Source of the DNA: Sporosarcina sp. D27
GTDB taxonomy: Bacteria > Bacillota > Bacilli > Bacillales_A > Planococcaceae
Direction: 5' to 3'
DNA: 64,000 nucleotides
Assembly: GCF_000586555.1 (NCBI RefSeq)
Contig: NZ_AZUC01000043.1
Location: forward strand, 1-64,000
The notes under the pieces are model-generated. The model ran no database searches and had not been told where the DNA came from. It saw nothing but the letters and a program-made list of their open reading frames with translations. This document shows positions 42,154 through 51,884 of the stretch, one piece after another. Numbering within the stretch: position 1 is the first letter of the stretch; each line of letters opens with the position of its first letter. Position numbers and translations under genes: made by a program.

Positions 42154-42696
42154 ATGAATACAATGAATATCGGAATTATTTTAGGAAGTACACGTGAAGG
42201 ACGGGTTAGCCCACAAGTAGGGGAATGGTTAAAAGGAATTGCAGACAAACGTGGAGACGCTAATTATGAAATTATCGATATCGCAGAATTCCAGTTGCCG
42301 TTCATGGGAACAACTGACGGAACTGAGCCCGGAATTGCGGCTTGGAATGAGAAACTTGCAAGCTTAGATGGTTTTGTATTCGTTGTAGCAGAATACAATC
42401 ATAGTATTTCAGGAGCGCTGAAAAATGCATTGGATCTTGCGCGCGAAGCTTGGAATAACAAAGCTGCTGGGATTGTGAGTTATGGTTCAACAGGTGGCGC
42501 TCGAGCAGCAGAACATTTACGAGGTATTATGGGAGAACTAATGATTGCAGATGTTCGTACTCACCCAACACTTTCACTCTTTACTGATTTTGAAAACGGA
42601 TCGGTATTGAAGCCACAAGATTTACATTTGGATAATGTGAATTTGATGCTTGACCAAGTCAATGCTTGGAGCGGAGCATTAAAAACACTTAGATAA
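42154..42696 (+). CDS. NADPH-dependent FMN reductase / quinone reductase
   Basis: This 180-residue flavodoxin-fold protein shows the family blocks IGIILGSTREGRVSPQVGEWL (FMN phosphate loop), PFMG near 50, VVAEYNHSISGALKNALDLA (the conserved YNxSxPxxLKNAID-type signature) and GSTGGARAAEHLR. Such enzymes reduce quinones or azo compounds with two electrons and so complement CatE in the quinone response. AAGGAGG lies 8 nt before ATG 42154. An in-frame ATG at 42103 has only a poor SD and would add 17 residues. Confidence 0.85.
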   Translation: MNTMNIGIILGSTREGRVSPQVGEWLKGIADKRGDANYEIIDIAEFQLPFMGTTDGTEPGIAAWNEKLASLDGFVFVVAEYNHSISGALKNALDLAREAWNNKAAGIVSYGSTGGARAAEHLRGIMGELMIADVRTHPTLSLFTDFENGSVLKPQDLHLDNVNLMLDQVNAWSGALKTLR

Positions 42697-42731
42697 CAGC
42701 GTTAAGTCCAAAAAAATGAAAATAGTTTAGT

Positions 42732-42765
42732 AAAGCTCTGAGCATTTTGCTTAGAGCTTTTTTGT
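42732..42765 (+). terminator. Intrinsic terminator
   Basis: AAAGCTCTGAGC pairs with GCTTAGAGCTTT (one mismatch), followed by TTTT. Confidence 0.75.
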
Positions 42766-42787
42766 GTGTTCTTCTTAAAAAAAACAC

Positions 42788-42837
42788 TTACACCCTTCGT
42801 GTAAGTTCTGCTATAGTAAAACAGACCGGTTGGTATG
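42788..42837 (+). promoter_or_regulatory. Promoter and operator of the TetR-MFS operon
   Basis: TTACAC (42788), an 18-bp spacer and TATAGT (42812) form the promoter. AGACCGGTTGGTAT just downstream (42823-42836) resembles the AGACCRGTC core bound by LmrA/YxaF regulators, at a position that fits autorepression. CTTACAC-CCTTC-GTGTAAG overlaps the -35. Confidence 0.5.
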
Positions 42838-42857
42838 CCGAAGGAAGGAAGAGGAAC

Positions 42858-43418
42858 GTGGATACGAAAACACGGATGATTGAAACGGCGACAAAGCTTT
42901 TTCAGCAGAGAGGCTACAAAGCTGTGGGACTGAACGAGCTGCTGCAAGCATGTGGGATTACGAAGGGAGCACTCTATCACCATTTTCCTGGAGGGAAGGA
43001 AGAGTTACTCATCGCGTGTTTGCAATCGCTGAACGAGACGCTAACGAGAGATATTGAACTGCTATTTAACAGTGCTCCATCTACAGAAATTGCAGCCCGC
43101 GCTGTCATTGGTGAGATGATAAAGGATTTGGATCGGGACGGTACGATCGCTGGCTATACGTTTAGTAGCATTGTTAGTGAAATGTCTCTTCTAAGTGAAT
43201 CCGCTCGTGATGCTTGCAGAGCACTATATGAAAAAATTGAGTCTATTTTCTATGCAAAATTAATTGAAGATGGCTTTTCATGTGATCGGGCGTCCTCAGT
43301 GTCTTTGTTCTTGACCGCATCCATAGAAGGTGGATTGCTCTTGTGTCGTGCGCAAAACTCTTCTATCCCTTTACAAACGATATCGAACGTCATACCTGAA
43401 TTGATGAAGGAGTTTTAA
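42858..43418 (+). CDS. TetR-family regulator (LmrA/YxaF-like)
   Basis: This 186-residue protein has the N-terminal TetR HTH: TRMIETATKLFQQRGYKAVGLNELLQACGITKGALYHHFPGGKEELL (5-50). The HFPGGKEEL segment is characteristic of the LmrA/YxaF subgroup. The C-terminal ligand domain carries SEMSLLSESARDACRALYEKIE and is similar in length to LmrA. It is followed at 6 nt by a DHA2 pump, the lmrA-lmrB arrangement. The start is GTG 42858 after AAGAGGAA; the longer ORF start at 42747 lies in the promoter. Confidence 0.85.
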   Translation: MDTKTRMIETATKLFQQRGYKAVGLNELLQACGITKGALYHHFPGGKEELLIACLQSLNETLTRDIELLFNSAPSTEIAARAVIGEMIKDLDRDGTIAGYTFSSIVSEMSLLSESARDACRALYEKIESIFYAKLIEDGFSCDRASSVSLFLTASIEGGLLLCRAQNSSIPLQTISNVIPELMKEF

Positions 43419-43423
43419 TAAGT

Positions 43424-44812
43424 ATGGTGAAGGAACGAGAAATTAAAAGAGGATTTATCATGTTGGCATTGTTCACGGCGGGTTTTGTTGGGTTGTTCAG
43501 TGAAACTGCTTTAAACATCGCGTTAGGTGAACTTAGCCACATTTTTCAAGTTAGTACGACCGCAATTCAATGGCTTGCTACAGGTTATTTCTTAACGCTC
43601 GGAATTCTTGTTCCGATAACAGGGAATCTGATGCAAAAGTTTACGACACGTCAGTTGTTCATCGCATCTCTGACTTTGTCGATTATCGGAACCATTACTG
43701 CGGCAATGGCGCCTGTCTTCAGTGTGCTGATCATCGCACGTGTCATTCAGGCGGCGGGCCTTGCAATCGTATTACCGCTAACGCAAAATGTGATTTTTAC
43801 AATTTATCCACCGAACGAACGCGGGGGCGCCATGGGGATTATGGGTCTTGTAATTCTTGCTGGACCAACACTCGGGCCGACCGTTGCTGGACTAATTCTA
43901 GACACTCTCTCGTGGCATTGGATTTTTGGGGTTACGTTGCCATTCTTAGTGTTCTCTTTACTATTCGGATACATTTTCATCCCGAATTTAAATGAAGTAC
44001 GAAACACCCGAATCGACAGTCTATCCGTCATACTGTCTACACTTGGTTTCGGGGGGCTAGTGTACGGATTTAGTAGTAGCGGTGACTATGGATGGGGAAG
44101 TATACAGGTAATCGGAACAATCGTCCTTGGACTCGTTGCGCTCTTCTTATTCGTTGTCCGACAGACGAAGCTCGAGTCACCTATGCTTAACTTACACGTT
44201 TTCAAACACCCGCAATTTGTATTGGGATTCACAATGAATAGCATTACATTCTTCAGTATGCTTTCTATGCTCGTTGTTTTGCCCATATACATGCAAGTTG
44301 CGCTCATCGTTTCAGCCTTTGCAACTGGACTGGTTTTGCTTCCAGGCAGTCTGCTGAATTGTATTCTTGCTCCTCCAATTGGACGGTTATTTGATCGGTT
44401 TGGTCCACGCGCAATCATTACACCAGGAACCCTGCTTGTTGTGGTGGGATATGCCCTCTATACACAGTATGGAACAGAAACCGCTTTGTGGATGATGGTT
44501 GTTACACATATAGTGATGATGCTTGGCGTAGGAATGACCATAGGAGCCGTTCAGACGAATACACTGAATGCATTGCCGAAACGGCTCTATCCAGATGGCA
44601 TTGCTGTTACCCAGACATCGCAGCAAGTATCGGGAGCTGTCGGTATTGCTATTATGATTTCAATCCTAACTGCTAAACAAGGAGTAGCTTTAGCGGAGGG
44701 AGCTACAATGATGGCAGCTACAGCGGCAGGTACTTCTATGGTATTCACGTTCAGTTTAGTACTGGCTTTCATTAATGTTGTACTGTCTCTCTTCTTGAAG
44801 AAAACACAATAA
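43424..44812 (+). CDS. DHA2-family MFS efflux transporter (LmrB-like)
   Basis: This 462-residue, 14-helix protein shares the LmrB-type blocks of the pump at 869-2290: ETALNIALGELSHIFQVSTTAIQWLATGYFL (27-57), motif A-like QKFTTRQLF (about 71-79), IQAAGLAIVLPLTQNVIFTIYPPNERG, and motif C-like LAGPTLGPTVAGLILD. It presumably exports a toxic compound that releases the TetR regulator encoded just upstream. The SD lies in the end of the regulator gene (AAGGAG), so the two genes are co-transcribed. Confidence 0.85.
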   Translation: MVKEREIKRGFIMLALFTAGFVGLFSETALNIALGELSHIFQVSTTAIQWLATGYFLTLGILVPITGNLMQKFTTRQLFIASLTLSIIGTITAAMAPVFSVLIIARVIQAAGLAIVLPLTQNVIFTIYPPNERGGAMGIMGLVILAGPTLGPTVAGLILDTLSWHWIFGVTLPFLVFSLLFGYIFIPNLNEVRNTRIDSLSVILSTLGFGGLVYGFSSSGDYGWGSIQVIGTIVLGLVALFLFVVRQTKLESPMLNLHVFKHPQFVLGFTMNSITFFSMLSMLVVLPIYMQVALIVSAFATGLVLLPGSLLNCILAPPIGRLFDRFGPRAIITPGTLLVVVGYALYTQYGTETALWMMVVTHIVMMLGVGMTIGAVQTNTLNALPKRLYPDGIAVTQTSQQVSGAVGIAIMISILTAKQGVALAEGATMMAATAAGTSMVFTFSLVLAFINVVLSLFLKKTQ

Positions 44813-44844
44813 TCCTTGTACAGTGAACGAATTGGATGGTTTAT

Positions 44845-44883
44845 AAAAGCTGGCTCTGCTAAATAGGCGGAATCAGCTTTTAT
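44845..44883 (+). terminator. Probable intrinsic terminator
   Basis: TAAAAGCTG pairs with CAGCTTTTA; the T run is short. Confidence 0.55.
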
Positions 44884-45076
44884 TGCGTCAATCATCTTTC
44901 ATAGACTGATAATCAAATAAGATTAGAACACTTAAACCTGGGTAAATTAAGTAGTATCACTCACTTGTGTAACGTTAACTTTTTGGTCGAAGGTGGATAC
45001 CAGCCCTCAATATATGCTGGCTAAGTAGCCTGGACAGCCATTGTTTACGAATGCAAGGAAAAGGAGGAAACCCAGT

Positions 45077-46438
45077 TTGAAGAAAAACTATGATTTGATT
45101 GTAATCGGTACAGGAACAGCAGGTTCTAGTACTGCTCAAGCTTGTAAAAAAGCGGGTTGGACTGTGGCCATTATTGATAGACGTACATATGGTGGTACAT
45201 GTCCTCAACGGGGGTGTGACCCGAAAAAAGTGTTGGTAGCCGCAGCGGAATGGATCGATTGGAAGGAGAGAATGGAAGGAAAAGGACTCTCGGGAGATGC
45301 ACGTATCGATTGGAAAGACTTGATGGCTTTTAAGAAAACGTTCACGGAGCCGATTCCTGAAAACACCGAAAATAAATTTAAGGAGCTCGGGATTGATAGT
45401 TTTCATGGAGAGGCGAAGTTCGAATCCAATACGCAAATCCGAGTAGGCGATGATGTGATTACTGGGAAGAAAATCGTCATTGCAACAGGTGCACAGCCAG
45501 TAAAATTAGGACTAGATGGTGAGGACTTGATGATTCACAGCGATGACTTTCTCGACATTGAAGAATTGCCGAAGAAGATCATCTTTGCAGGAGGAGGCTA
45601 CATTTCAATGGAATTTGCGCATCTCGCTGCACGTGTCGGTGCGGAAGTTGAAGTCATCCATGGTGGAGAACGGCCACTGGAACAATTCGATTCGGATTTA
45701 GTCGATCTTCTTGTAAAACGCTCTGGACAGGTCGGCATTAAAATCCATCTGAATACGCGTGTCGAATCTATAGAAAAGAACGGAAAAACGTATACGGTAA
45801 CGGCTGAAAAAGACGGTGCAAAGCAAACCTTTACAGGCGATTTAGTTGTCCATGGATTGGGGCGCGCGCCTGCACTCGATGTTGATCCTGAAAAAGGACA
45901 TGTGGACCTTGGTGAAAAAGGTGGCGTTCAGGTCAATGAATACCTGCAAAGTGTCAGCAACCCCAATGTTTATGCAGCAGGGGACTCAGCCGAAACTTCA
46001 GCGCCCCCATTGACTCCCATTTCTTCAAGGGATTCAGCTGCAGTCATCCAAAACTTACTTCATGGCAACCATACGCCAATTGTCTATCCAGTTGTGCCGT
46101 CTGTTGCGTTCACGGTCCCAAAAATCGGTTCCGTCGGTATGACAGAAGAGGAAGCTAAAAAGTCTAATCAAAAAACTAAAGTGACGTATCAGGAAATGAC
46201 AGATTGGTTTACGTTTAAACGGACGAACGAGCAAGCAGCTGCATTCAAGCTCATAACGGACGCTGAGAAAGGAACCGTTCTGGGTGCGCATTTTTTAGGC
46301 GACAATGCTGATGATCTCATCAATCATTTCTCCACAGCGATTCGTCTAGAGTTAACTTTTGAAGAAATGAAGAAGACGATTTTTGCTTACCCTACAGGAG
46401 CATCCGATATTGGTTCCATGTTGAATGAAGTTAAATAA
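45077..46438 (+). CDS. Pyridine nucleotide-disulfide oxidoreductase (class I, glutathione-reductase-like)
   Basis: The protein, 453 residues from TTG 45077, has FAD motif GTGTAG (11-16) and the redox-active disulfide GGTCPQRGCDPKK (Cys42 and Cys47). The NAD(P) fold FAGGGYISMEFA lies near 170, then the FAD motif VYAAGDSAE and a dimerisation domain. The C-terminal active-site motif, normally HPTxxE with the catalytic His, reads YPTGASD here, so the His and Glu are missing. That suggests a reaction other than classical disulfide reduction, or a different acid-base group. AAAAGGAGG lies nine nt before the TTG. Confidence 0.85.
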   Translation: MKKNYDLIVIGTGTAGSSTAQACKKAGWTVAIIDRRTYGGTCPQRGCDPKKVLVAAAEWIDWKERMEGKGLSGDARIDWKDLMAFKKTFTEPIPENTENKFKELGIDSFHGEAKFESNTQIRVGDDVITGKKIVIATGAQPVKLGLDGEDLMIHSDDFLDIEELPKKIIFAGGGYISMEFAHLAARVGAEVEVIHGGERPLEQFDSDLVDLLVKRSGQVGIKIHLNTRVESIEKNGKTYTVTAEKDGAKQTFTGDLVVHGLGRAPALDVDPEKGHVDLGEKGGVQVNEYLQSVSNPNVYAAGDSAETSAPPLTPISSRDSAAVIQNLLHGNHTPIVYPVVPSVAFTVPKIGSVGMTEEEAKKSNQKTKVTYQEMTDWFTFKRTNEQAAAFKLITDAEKGTVLGAHFLGDNADDLINHFSTAIRLELTFEEMKKTIFAYPTGASDIGSMLNEVK

Positions 46439-46458
46439 GCGAGTTATCCTTGCAAATG

Positions 46459-46492
46459 AAAACCCCGCCATCCAGTGGATGAGCGGGGTTTT
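46459..46492. terminator. Bidirectional intrinsic terminator
   Basis: AAAACCCCGC pairs with GCGGGGTTTT between convergent genes; an inner ATCCAGTGGAT extends the stem. Confidence 0.85.
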
Positions 46493-46506
46493 ACCTATAG
46501 TTCACG

Positions 46507-47922
46507 TTATTTCTTCGACCAATCCGTATGGAATGATCCATCCTTGTCGATACGTTCATACGTATGTGCTCCAAAATAATCGCGCTGTGCCTGGATTAGA
46601 TTAGCTGGTAGTGTCGCTGTACGATAACTATCATAATAAGCAAGAGCGCTAGAGAATGCGGGAGTTGGAATTCCTTGTTGAATCGCAAGGACGAGTACTT
46701 CACGAAGTGCTGACTGATAGTCGCCAACAATTTTCGTGAAATAAGGGTCTACCAATAGGTTCGGCAACTCTGGATTCTGATCGAATGCGTCTTTAATGTT
46801 TTGGAGGAACTGCGCACGGATGATGCAGCCCCCACGGAAGATCATCGCGACCTCTCCATATGGAATGTCCCACCCATATTGTTCAGACGCAGCACGCATT
46901 TGAGCGAAACCTTGAGCATACGAACAGATTTTACTCATATACAATGCTTTACGAATTGCTTCGATCATCGCATTACGATCTCCTGTAAACGATTCTACTT
47001 CAGGCCCTGTTAGTAATTGACTCGCAGCGACACGCTCTTCTTTTATAGAAGAGATGAACCGTGCAAAGACGGACTCCGTTACGATTGGAAGTGAGATTCC
47101 TAGATCCAATGCGTTTTGACTTGTCCACTTCCCCGTACCTTTTTGACCAGCTTTATCCAAAATTTGATCGAGTAGGGGATTACCCGTCTCTTCGTCTATT
47201 TTTCCGAAAATTTCAGAAGTGATCTCAATTAGGTAACTATTCAGTTCACCTGTGTTCCACTCTGCAAATGTGTCATGTAGCTCTTTAGGCGTCATATCCA
47301 GAGCATGTTTCATGATGAAGTACGCTTCAGAAATCAATTGCATATCGCCATATTCGATGCCGTTATGGACCATTTTTACATAATGCCCAGCCCCTTCAGG
47401 ACCCATATGGGCACTACATGGCGTGCCATCCACTTTCGCAGAAATGGCATCAAGAATCGGTTTTACTTGGTCATATGCTTCCTTCGGTCCTCCTGGCATG
47501 AGTGAAGGACCGAACCGCGCGCCTTCTTCGCCACCGGAGACACCTGTTCCAATGAAATGGATACCGGATGCTTTTAACTCGGCTGTACGCCGATTCGTAT
47601 CTTCAAAGAATGTGTTGCCTCCATCGATTAAAATATCGCCTGACTCGAGGTGAGGAAGGAGTGATTGGATGACGGAATCCGTAGTCTCTCCGGCTTTAAC
47701 CATCATCAAGATCTTACGTGGTGTTGCAATGGACCTAACAAACTCATCAAGAGTGGACGCCCCTATGATGTTTTTTCCTTGAGCTTCATTTGCGATGAAT
47801 TCATCTGTGCGGTCTGTCCAGTAGTCATAGACCGCAACAGGGAATCCCTTACTCTCCATGTTCAAGGCCAAGTTCAACCCCATGACCCCAAGTCCGATAA
47901 CACCGATTTGCTGATTGCTCAT
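46507..47922 (-). CDS. gnd: 6-phosphogluconate dehydrogenase, decarboxylating
   Basis: This 471-residue enzyme oxidises 6-phosphogluconate to ribulose 5-phosphate and CO2 with NADP. It has the N-terminal nucleotide motif [16 protein letters not shown], the substrate blocks [22 protein letters not shown] and [16 protein letters not shown] with the catalytic Lys, and the C-terminal helical domain ending [12 protein letters not shown]. It is the last gene of the zwf-pgi-gnd operon, 20 nt after pgi. ATG 47922 lies 6 nt from GGAGG, whereas ATG 47928 abuts it. In this cluster it supplies ribulose 5-phosphate for HxlA. Confidence 0.95.
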   Translation of the reverse strand: MSNQQIGVIGLGVMGLNLALNMESKGFPVAVYDYWTDRTDEFIANEAQGKNIIGASTLDEFVRSIATPRKILMMVKAGETTDSVIQSLLPHLESGDILIDGGNTFFEDTNRRTAELKASGIHFIGTGVSGGEEGARFGPSLMPGGPKEAYDQVKPILDAISAKVDGTPCSAHMGPEGAGHYVKMVHNGIEYGDMQLISEAYFIMKHALDMTPKELHDTFAEWNTGELNSYLIEITSEIFGKIDEETGNPLLDQILDKAGQKGTGKWTSQNALDLGISLPIVTESVFARFISSIKEERVAASQLLTGPEVESFTGDRNAMIEAIRKALYMSKICSYAQGFAQMRAASEQYGWDIPYGEVAMIFRGGCIIRAQFLQNIKDAFDQNPELPNLLVDPYFTKIVGDYQSALREVLVLAIQQGIPTPAFSSALAYYDSYRTATLPANLIQAQRDYFGAHTYERIDKDGSFHTDWSKK

Positions 47923-47942
47923 AGCCATCCTCCGTCCTAGTT

Positions 47943-49292
47943 TTAGTAGTTTGTAATCTCTGCTAAGCGTTCTTCCAATTGTTTTCGTTCTTCGTCGTAT
48001 CCTTCTTTACCAAGGAGCGCAAACATATTCTTTTTGTATGCCTCAACACCTGGTTGGTCAAATGGATTCACACCAAGTAGCGTTCCGCTGATTGCACAAG
48101 CTTTTTCAAAGAAATAGACAAGCTCACCAAACGTATATTCATTTAACTCGTCTAGCTCGATTAGCAAATTCGGTACATCTCCATCGATATGTGCGAGTGT
48201 CGTACCGAGTGCAGCCTTTTTGTTCACTTCATCCATCGTTTTGCCTGTTAAGAAGTTCAATCCATCAATATTATTGAGGTCATTTTGAATCGTTCGCTCA
48301 ACGGGGGATTTCTTTATTTGCAACGCTGTTTCGATGAACAACCGCCGTCCTTCTTGAACGTATTGACCCATAGAATGTAAGTCCGTCGTGAAGTTAACCG
48401 AGGCAGGGAAGAGACCTTTTACGTCTTTACCTTCACTTTCCCCGAAAAGTTGTTTCCACCATTCTGCTACAAAATGTAGACCAGGTTCGTAGGTCACTAA
48501 TAGCTCAATGGATTTTCCTTTGCTATTGAATATATTTCGAACTGCAGCATATTGATAACTCCCGTTTGATGCGAGGTTCGGATCATTGTATTTGTGATAA
48601 GCCGCTTCAGCACCCGCCATCATTTGGTCAATATCAAGACCTGCAACAGCGATTGGCAATAGTCCTACAGGTGTTAAAACCGAATAACGACCTCCAATGT
48701 CTGCTGGGATGACGAATGTTTCGTATCCTTCCTCAGATGCAAGTTTGCGAAGGGCACCTTCTGTTTTGTCCGTCGTCACGTAAATTCTCTTTCGTGCTTC
48801 TTCCTCACCGTACTTTTTCTCCATGAACTCACGGAAAATACGGAACGCCAAGGCAGGCTCAGTAGTTGTCCCTGACTTGGAAATCACATTGATGGAAATA
48901 TCCTTCCCATCCAACACTTGAAGAAGGTGTTCGATGTAAATGGAACTAATATTTTGTCCTGCGAAGTACACTTCCGTATTTCCGTCTATCTGGTTATGGA
49001 ATGTATGGGAGAGTGCTTCAATCGCAGCTTTCGATCCTAGATACGAACCGCCGATTCCGATAACGATCAGTGCATCCGATTGCTGTTGAATTCGTGAAGC
49101 GGCCGTTTTCACCCGTTCAAACTCTTCTTTGTCGTAACTGACGGGCCAATTCACCCATCCGAGATAATCCGATCCAGGACCACGTTGACCGTGGATTTGG
49201 TTATGTGCTTGCTTTACAAATGCACTGAAGTTATCCATTTCCGTACTTTTCATGAAGGACATTGCGTTTGTATATTCAAATGTAACTGACAT
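47943..49292 (-). CDS. pgi: Glucose-6-phosphate isomerase
   Basis: This 449-residue protein has the bacterial Pgi architecture with two SIS domains. Conserved blocks include [34 protein letters not shown] (sugar-phosphate binding), [21 protein letters not shown], and near the C-terminus [13 protein letters not shown], the second Pgi signature. It interconverts fructose 6-phosphate and glucose 6-phosphate, so here it links HxlB's product to Zwf. AAAGGAGAT precedes the ATG. It lies between zwf and gnd with a 35-nt gap to zwf. Confidence 0.95.
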   Translation of the reverse strand: MSVTFEYTNAMSFMKSTEMDNFSAFVKQAHNQIHGQRGPGSDYLGWVNWPVSYDKEEFERVKTAASRIQQQSDALIVIGIGGSYLGSKAAIEALSHTFHNQIDGNTEVYFAGQNISSIYIEHLLQVLDGKDISINVISKSGTTTEPALAFRIFREFMEKKYGEEEARKRIYVTTDKTEGALRKLASEEGYETFVIPADIGGRYSVLTPVGLLPIAVAGLDIDQMMAGAEAAYHKYNDPNLASNGSYQYAAVRNIFNSKGKSIELLVTYEPGLHFVAEWWKQLFGESEGKDVKGLFPASVNFTTDLHSMGQYVQEGRRLFIETALQIKKSPVERTIQNDLNNIDGLNFLTGKTMDEVNKKAALGTTLAHIDGDVPNLLIELDELNEYTFGELVYFFEKACAISGTLLGVNPFDQPGVEAYKKNMFALLGKEGYDEERKQLEERLAEITNY

Positions 49293-49327
49293 GTATTGTA
49301 TCTCCTTTTATGTGAAAGGCGGTCTGA

Positions 49328-50830
49328 TTACCACCACGTAACATGATCATTGGCAAGTAACTGTTTTGCTTCCTTAGGTCCCGTTGAGCCAGCTGCATAT
49401 GAAACTAATGGTAATCGATTTTCTTCAAATGCTTCCAATAAAGGCTGAATCCATTGCCAAGATAACTCGACTTCCTTCCAATTGGCAAAAAACGTTGCGT
49501 TGCCAAGCATGGCGTCATGTAAAAGAAGTTCATAAGCTTCTGGCTGATTACTTGAATTCGTGGTGAACGTAATCGTAGAAGGTTTGAATCGATTTGTAGA
49601 AGGGTCCTTCATGTTCACTTGTAACGAAATACTTTCATTTGGACTGATTTCAAGAATCAACAGATTTGGAGCAAGACCTTCAGGATGATAATTTTCTATA
49701 TCTGACGGACGCTCCTTGAATTCAAACACAATACGAGTCGATTTTTTGTCCAACCGTTTACCTGTTCGAATATAAAAAGGAATACCCTTCCAGAACTCGT
49801 TGTCGATAAACAAGCGTGCAGCAATATACGTATCATTCATGGAAGAATGAGGGACACCGGATTCTTCTCGGTAGGCAGGGACGTCGATTCCGGAAATATC
49901 CCCTTTACCATATTGAGCACGAATGAGATTGTCTTGCAAGTCTTCTTGTTGGATCGGTCGAAGTGCTTGCATGATTTCCATCTTTTTCGTACGAATTTCT
50001 TCGGGTTGGGCTTTTGTCGGAAGATGGAGCGCCGTCATCATTACGAGCTGTAACATATGATTTTGAACCATATCGCGAATCGCGCCAGCCTTGTCGTAAT
50101 AAGGAGCCCGTGTCTCTACACCTACGGTTTCACTCGCTGTTATTTGAACGTTTGAAATCAGCTGGTGATTGAATAACGAATCCAAAACAGGATTGACGAG
50201 GATCAGTGTTTCCAAACTTTGAACCATCGGTTTGCCAAGGTAATGGTCTATTCTATAGATCTCGTCTTCACTAAACGCTGTTGACAACTTTTCATTCAGT
50301 TGGCGAGCAGTTGCCAAATCGCTGCCGAATGGTTTCTCCACTATGAGACGCTTCCAACCTGATGTTTGACAGAGCCCACTTGTCGTGAGATTGGCAGTAA
50401 TTATTTCGATTAGACTTGGAGCAACGGACAAATAGAAGAGACGGTTTTCCGGAAGGTTCAATTCAAGTTCACGTTGTTCAATGAGTCCGTTCAACTTTTC
50501 ATAAGACGCTGTTTCTGTTGCGTCGAATGCACAGTATCGAAAGGAGGATAAGAATTGTTGTAAACCTTCTTCTTCAACGGTTCCTCTTGAGTATGTCCAT
50601 AGCGATTGCTCCACCTTTGTCTGAAAAACATCATCGGTGTAAGGGGTACGACCGAGTCCAATAACCGAAAAAGCTTTTGGCATTTTGTTTTCGACATACA
50701 AATTATATAATGCAGGGAATAGCTTGCGCTTGGCCAAATCACCTGTTGCGCCAAACAAAACAACTGTCATTCCTTGCGTGTTTCGATCACTGTGCTCCTC
50801 TGTTTGTGAAGAGAAATTATTGAATTGCAT
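49328..50830 (-). CDS. zwf: Glucose-6-phosphate 1-dehydrogenase
   Basis: This 500-residue protein oxidises glucose 6-phosphate to 6-phosphogluconolactone with NADP. It has the nucleotide motif VVLFGATGDLAKRKLFPAL, the catalytic RIDHYLGK peptide with the His and Lys, and the IVEKPFGSDLATA block. The C-terminal FEFKERP and PNESISLQ segments follow. ATG 50830 follows TTGGAGGGG by 7-8 nt; the ORF start at 50845 has no SD. It is the first gene of the operon zwf-pgi-gnd, divergent from hxlAB. No lactonase gene was seen. Confidence 0.95.
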   Translation of the reverse strand: MQFNNFSSQTEEHSDRNTQGMTVVLFGATGDLAKRKLFPALYNLYVENKMPKAFSVIGLGRTPYTDDVFQTKVEQSLWTYSRGTVEEEGLQQFLSSFRYCAFDATETASYEKLNGLIEQRELELNLPENRLFYLSVAPSLIEIITANLTTSGLCQTSGWKRLIVEKPFGSDLATARQLNEKLSTAFSEDEIYRIDHYLGKPMVQSLETLILVNPVLDSLFNHQLISNVQITASETVGVETRAPYYDKAGAIRDMVQNHMLQLVMMTALHLPTKAQPEEIRTKKMEIMQALRPIQQEDLQDNLIRAQYGKGDISGIDVPAYREESGVPHSSMNDTYIAARLFIDNEFWKGIPFYIRTGKRLDKKSTRIVFEFKERPSDIENYHPEGLAPNLLILEISPNESISLQVNMKDPSTNRFKPSTITFTTNSSNQPEAYELLLHDAMLGNATFFANWKEVELSWQWIQPLLEAFEENRLPLVSYAAGSTGPKEAKQLLANDHVTWW

Positions 50831-51241
50831 AGGTTTCCCCTCCAATGGGTGAAATAGTAATTCCGTTAATTATAAGTGCAACAGTACCTAGTATAAGAGT
50901 ACCGCGTGAGAAATGTAAGTACGCAGTTTAAAAACAAATAGTATAAAAAAGTATACTGTGAACAATGCTGGATACTCTGAACAGAAACAACGCTATAATT
51001 TGCAGGTTTTTGCGTGAACTTGTCATATATCTTTGTTGAAAAAATAACGATAATCTTAGTTATAAAATGCAAATCCAAAGTTTTTTCACTATATGAAGGT
51101 GAAAGGAATCCATCTACATAAATACGGACTGACAGTATACTCCTTGTCAGTATGTGATTTTAAAGTGCGTACTTCTCAAAAGATATCTCTGGATTTACAC
51201 TGAGTGAGCACTGAAAAAACACATAAAAGGAGAATGAATAT
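50831..51241. promoter_or_regulatory. Divergent zwf / hxlA regulatory region with AGTATACT palindromes
   Basis: This 410-bp intergenic region holds AGTATACT at 50950-50957, preceded by a half-site AGTATA at 50940, about 120 nt from the zwf start. A second AGTATACT at 51134-51141 is followed 15 nt on by AGTATG at 51149, about 100 nt from hxlA. The latter may overlap the hxlA -10 (TATACT, with TCTACA 17 bp upstream as -35). The same motif stands before hxlR. These are candidate HxlR binding sites. No ORF is present. Confidence 0.5.
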
Positions 51242-51883
51242 ATGAAATTACAATTAGCATTAGACCTTGTGGATATCCCAGGAGCAATTGAAGTAGTGAA
51301 AGAAGTTGGGGAATTTATCGATATCGTCGAAATTGGAACTCCCGTCATCAACAAGGAAGGACTCGCTGCAGTGAAAGAAGTAAAAGCGGCATTTCCTAAC
51401 TTGGACGTTCTTGCAGATGTGAAAATCATGGACGCAGCAGGATATGAAGTAGGGAACGCATCTGCAGCAGGAGCGGATATTGTTACCATTCTTGCTCAAG
51501 CAGAAGACTCGTCCATTCGCGGCGCTGTCGAAGAAGCTAAAAAACTTGGCAAGCAGATCCTGGTCGATATGATCGCAGTAAAAGATATTAAAACACGTGC
51601 TGTTGAGCTCGATCAGTTGGGTGCAGATTACATTTGTGTTCACACCGGATATGATCTCCAAGCAGAAGGAAAAGATTCATTTGCAGACCTCCGTACCATT
51701 AAAAGTGTTGTTAAAAATGCGAAAACAGCAATCGCTGGTGGTATTAAGCTAGAAACACTTCCAGAAGTGATTAAAGCTCAACCGGATCTCGTTATTGTAG
51801 GTGGTGGAATTACTGGCAAGGAAGATAAGAAAGCAGCAGCGCAACAAATCAAACAGATGATCCAACAAGGCGCGTTCGTGTAA
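51242..51883 (+). CDS. hxlA: 3-hexulose-6-phosphate synthase
   Basis: This 213-residue protein condenses formaldehyde with ribulose 5-phosphate to form 3-hexulose 6-phosphate, the first step of the RuMP pathway. It belongs to the OMP decarboxylase superfamily: MKLQLALDLVD at the N-terminus, the metal/catalytic DVKIMDAAGYE motif (about 60-70), VDMIAVKD, VHTGYDLQAEGKDSFADL and the phosphate loops AIAGGI and VGGGITGKED. AAAAGGAG precedes the ATG. hxlB follows at 1 nt, and hxlR lies 3 kb away. Confidence 0.95.
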   Translation: MKLQLALDLVDIPGAIEVVKEVGEFIDIVEIGTPVINKEGLAAVKEVKAAFPNLDVLADVKIMDAAGYEVGNASAAGADIVTILAQAEDSSIRGAVEEAKKLGKQILVDMIAVKDIKTRAVELDQLGADYICVHTGYDLQAEGKDSFADLRTIKSVVKNAKTAIAGGIKLETLPEVIKAQPDLVIVGGGITGKEDKKAAAQQIKQMIQQGAFV

Positions 51884-51884
51884 T

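Noticed and set aside
47665-47940. Plus-strand ORF antisense to gnd
   Set aside because: It has no SD and no recognisable protein features; gnd on the other strand is certain.
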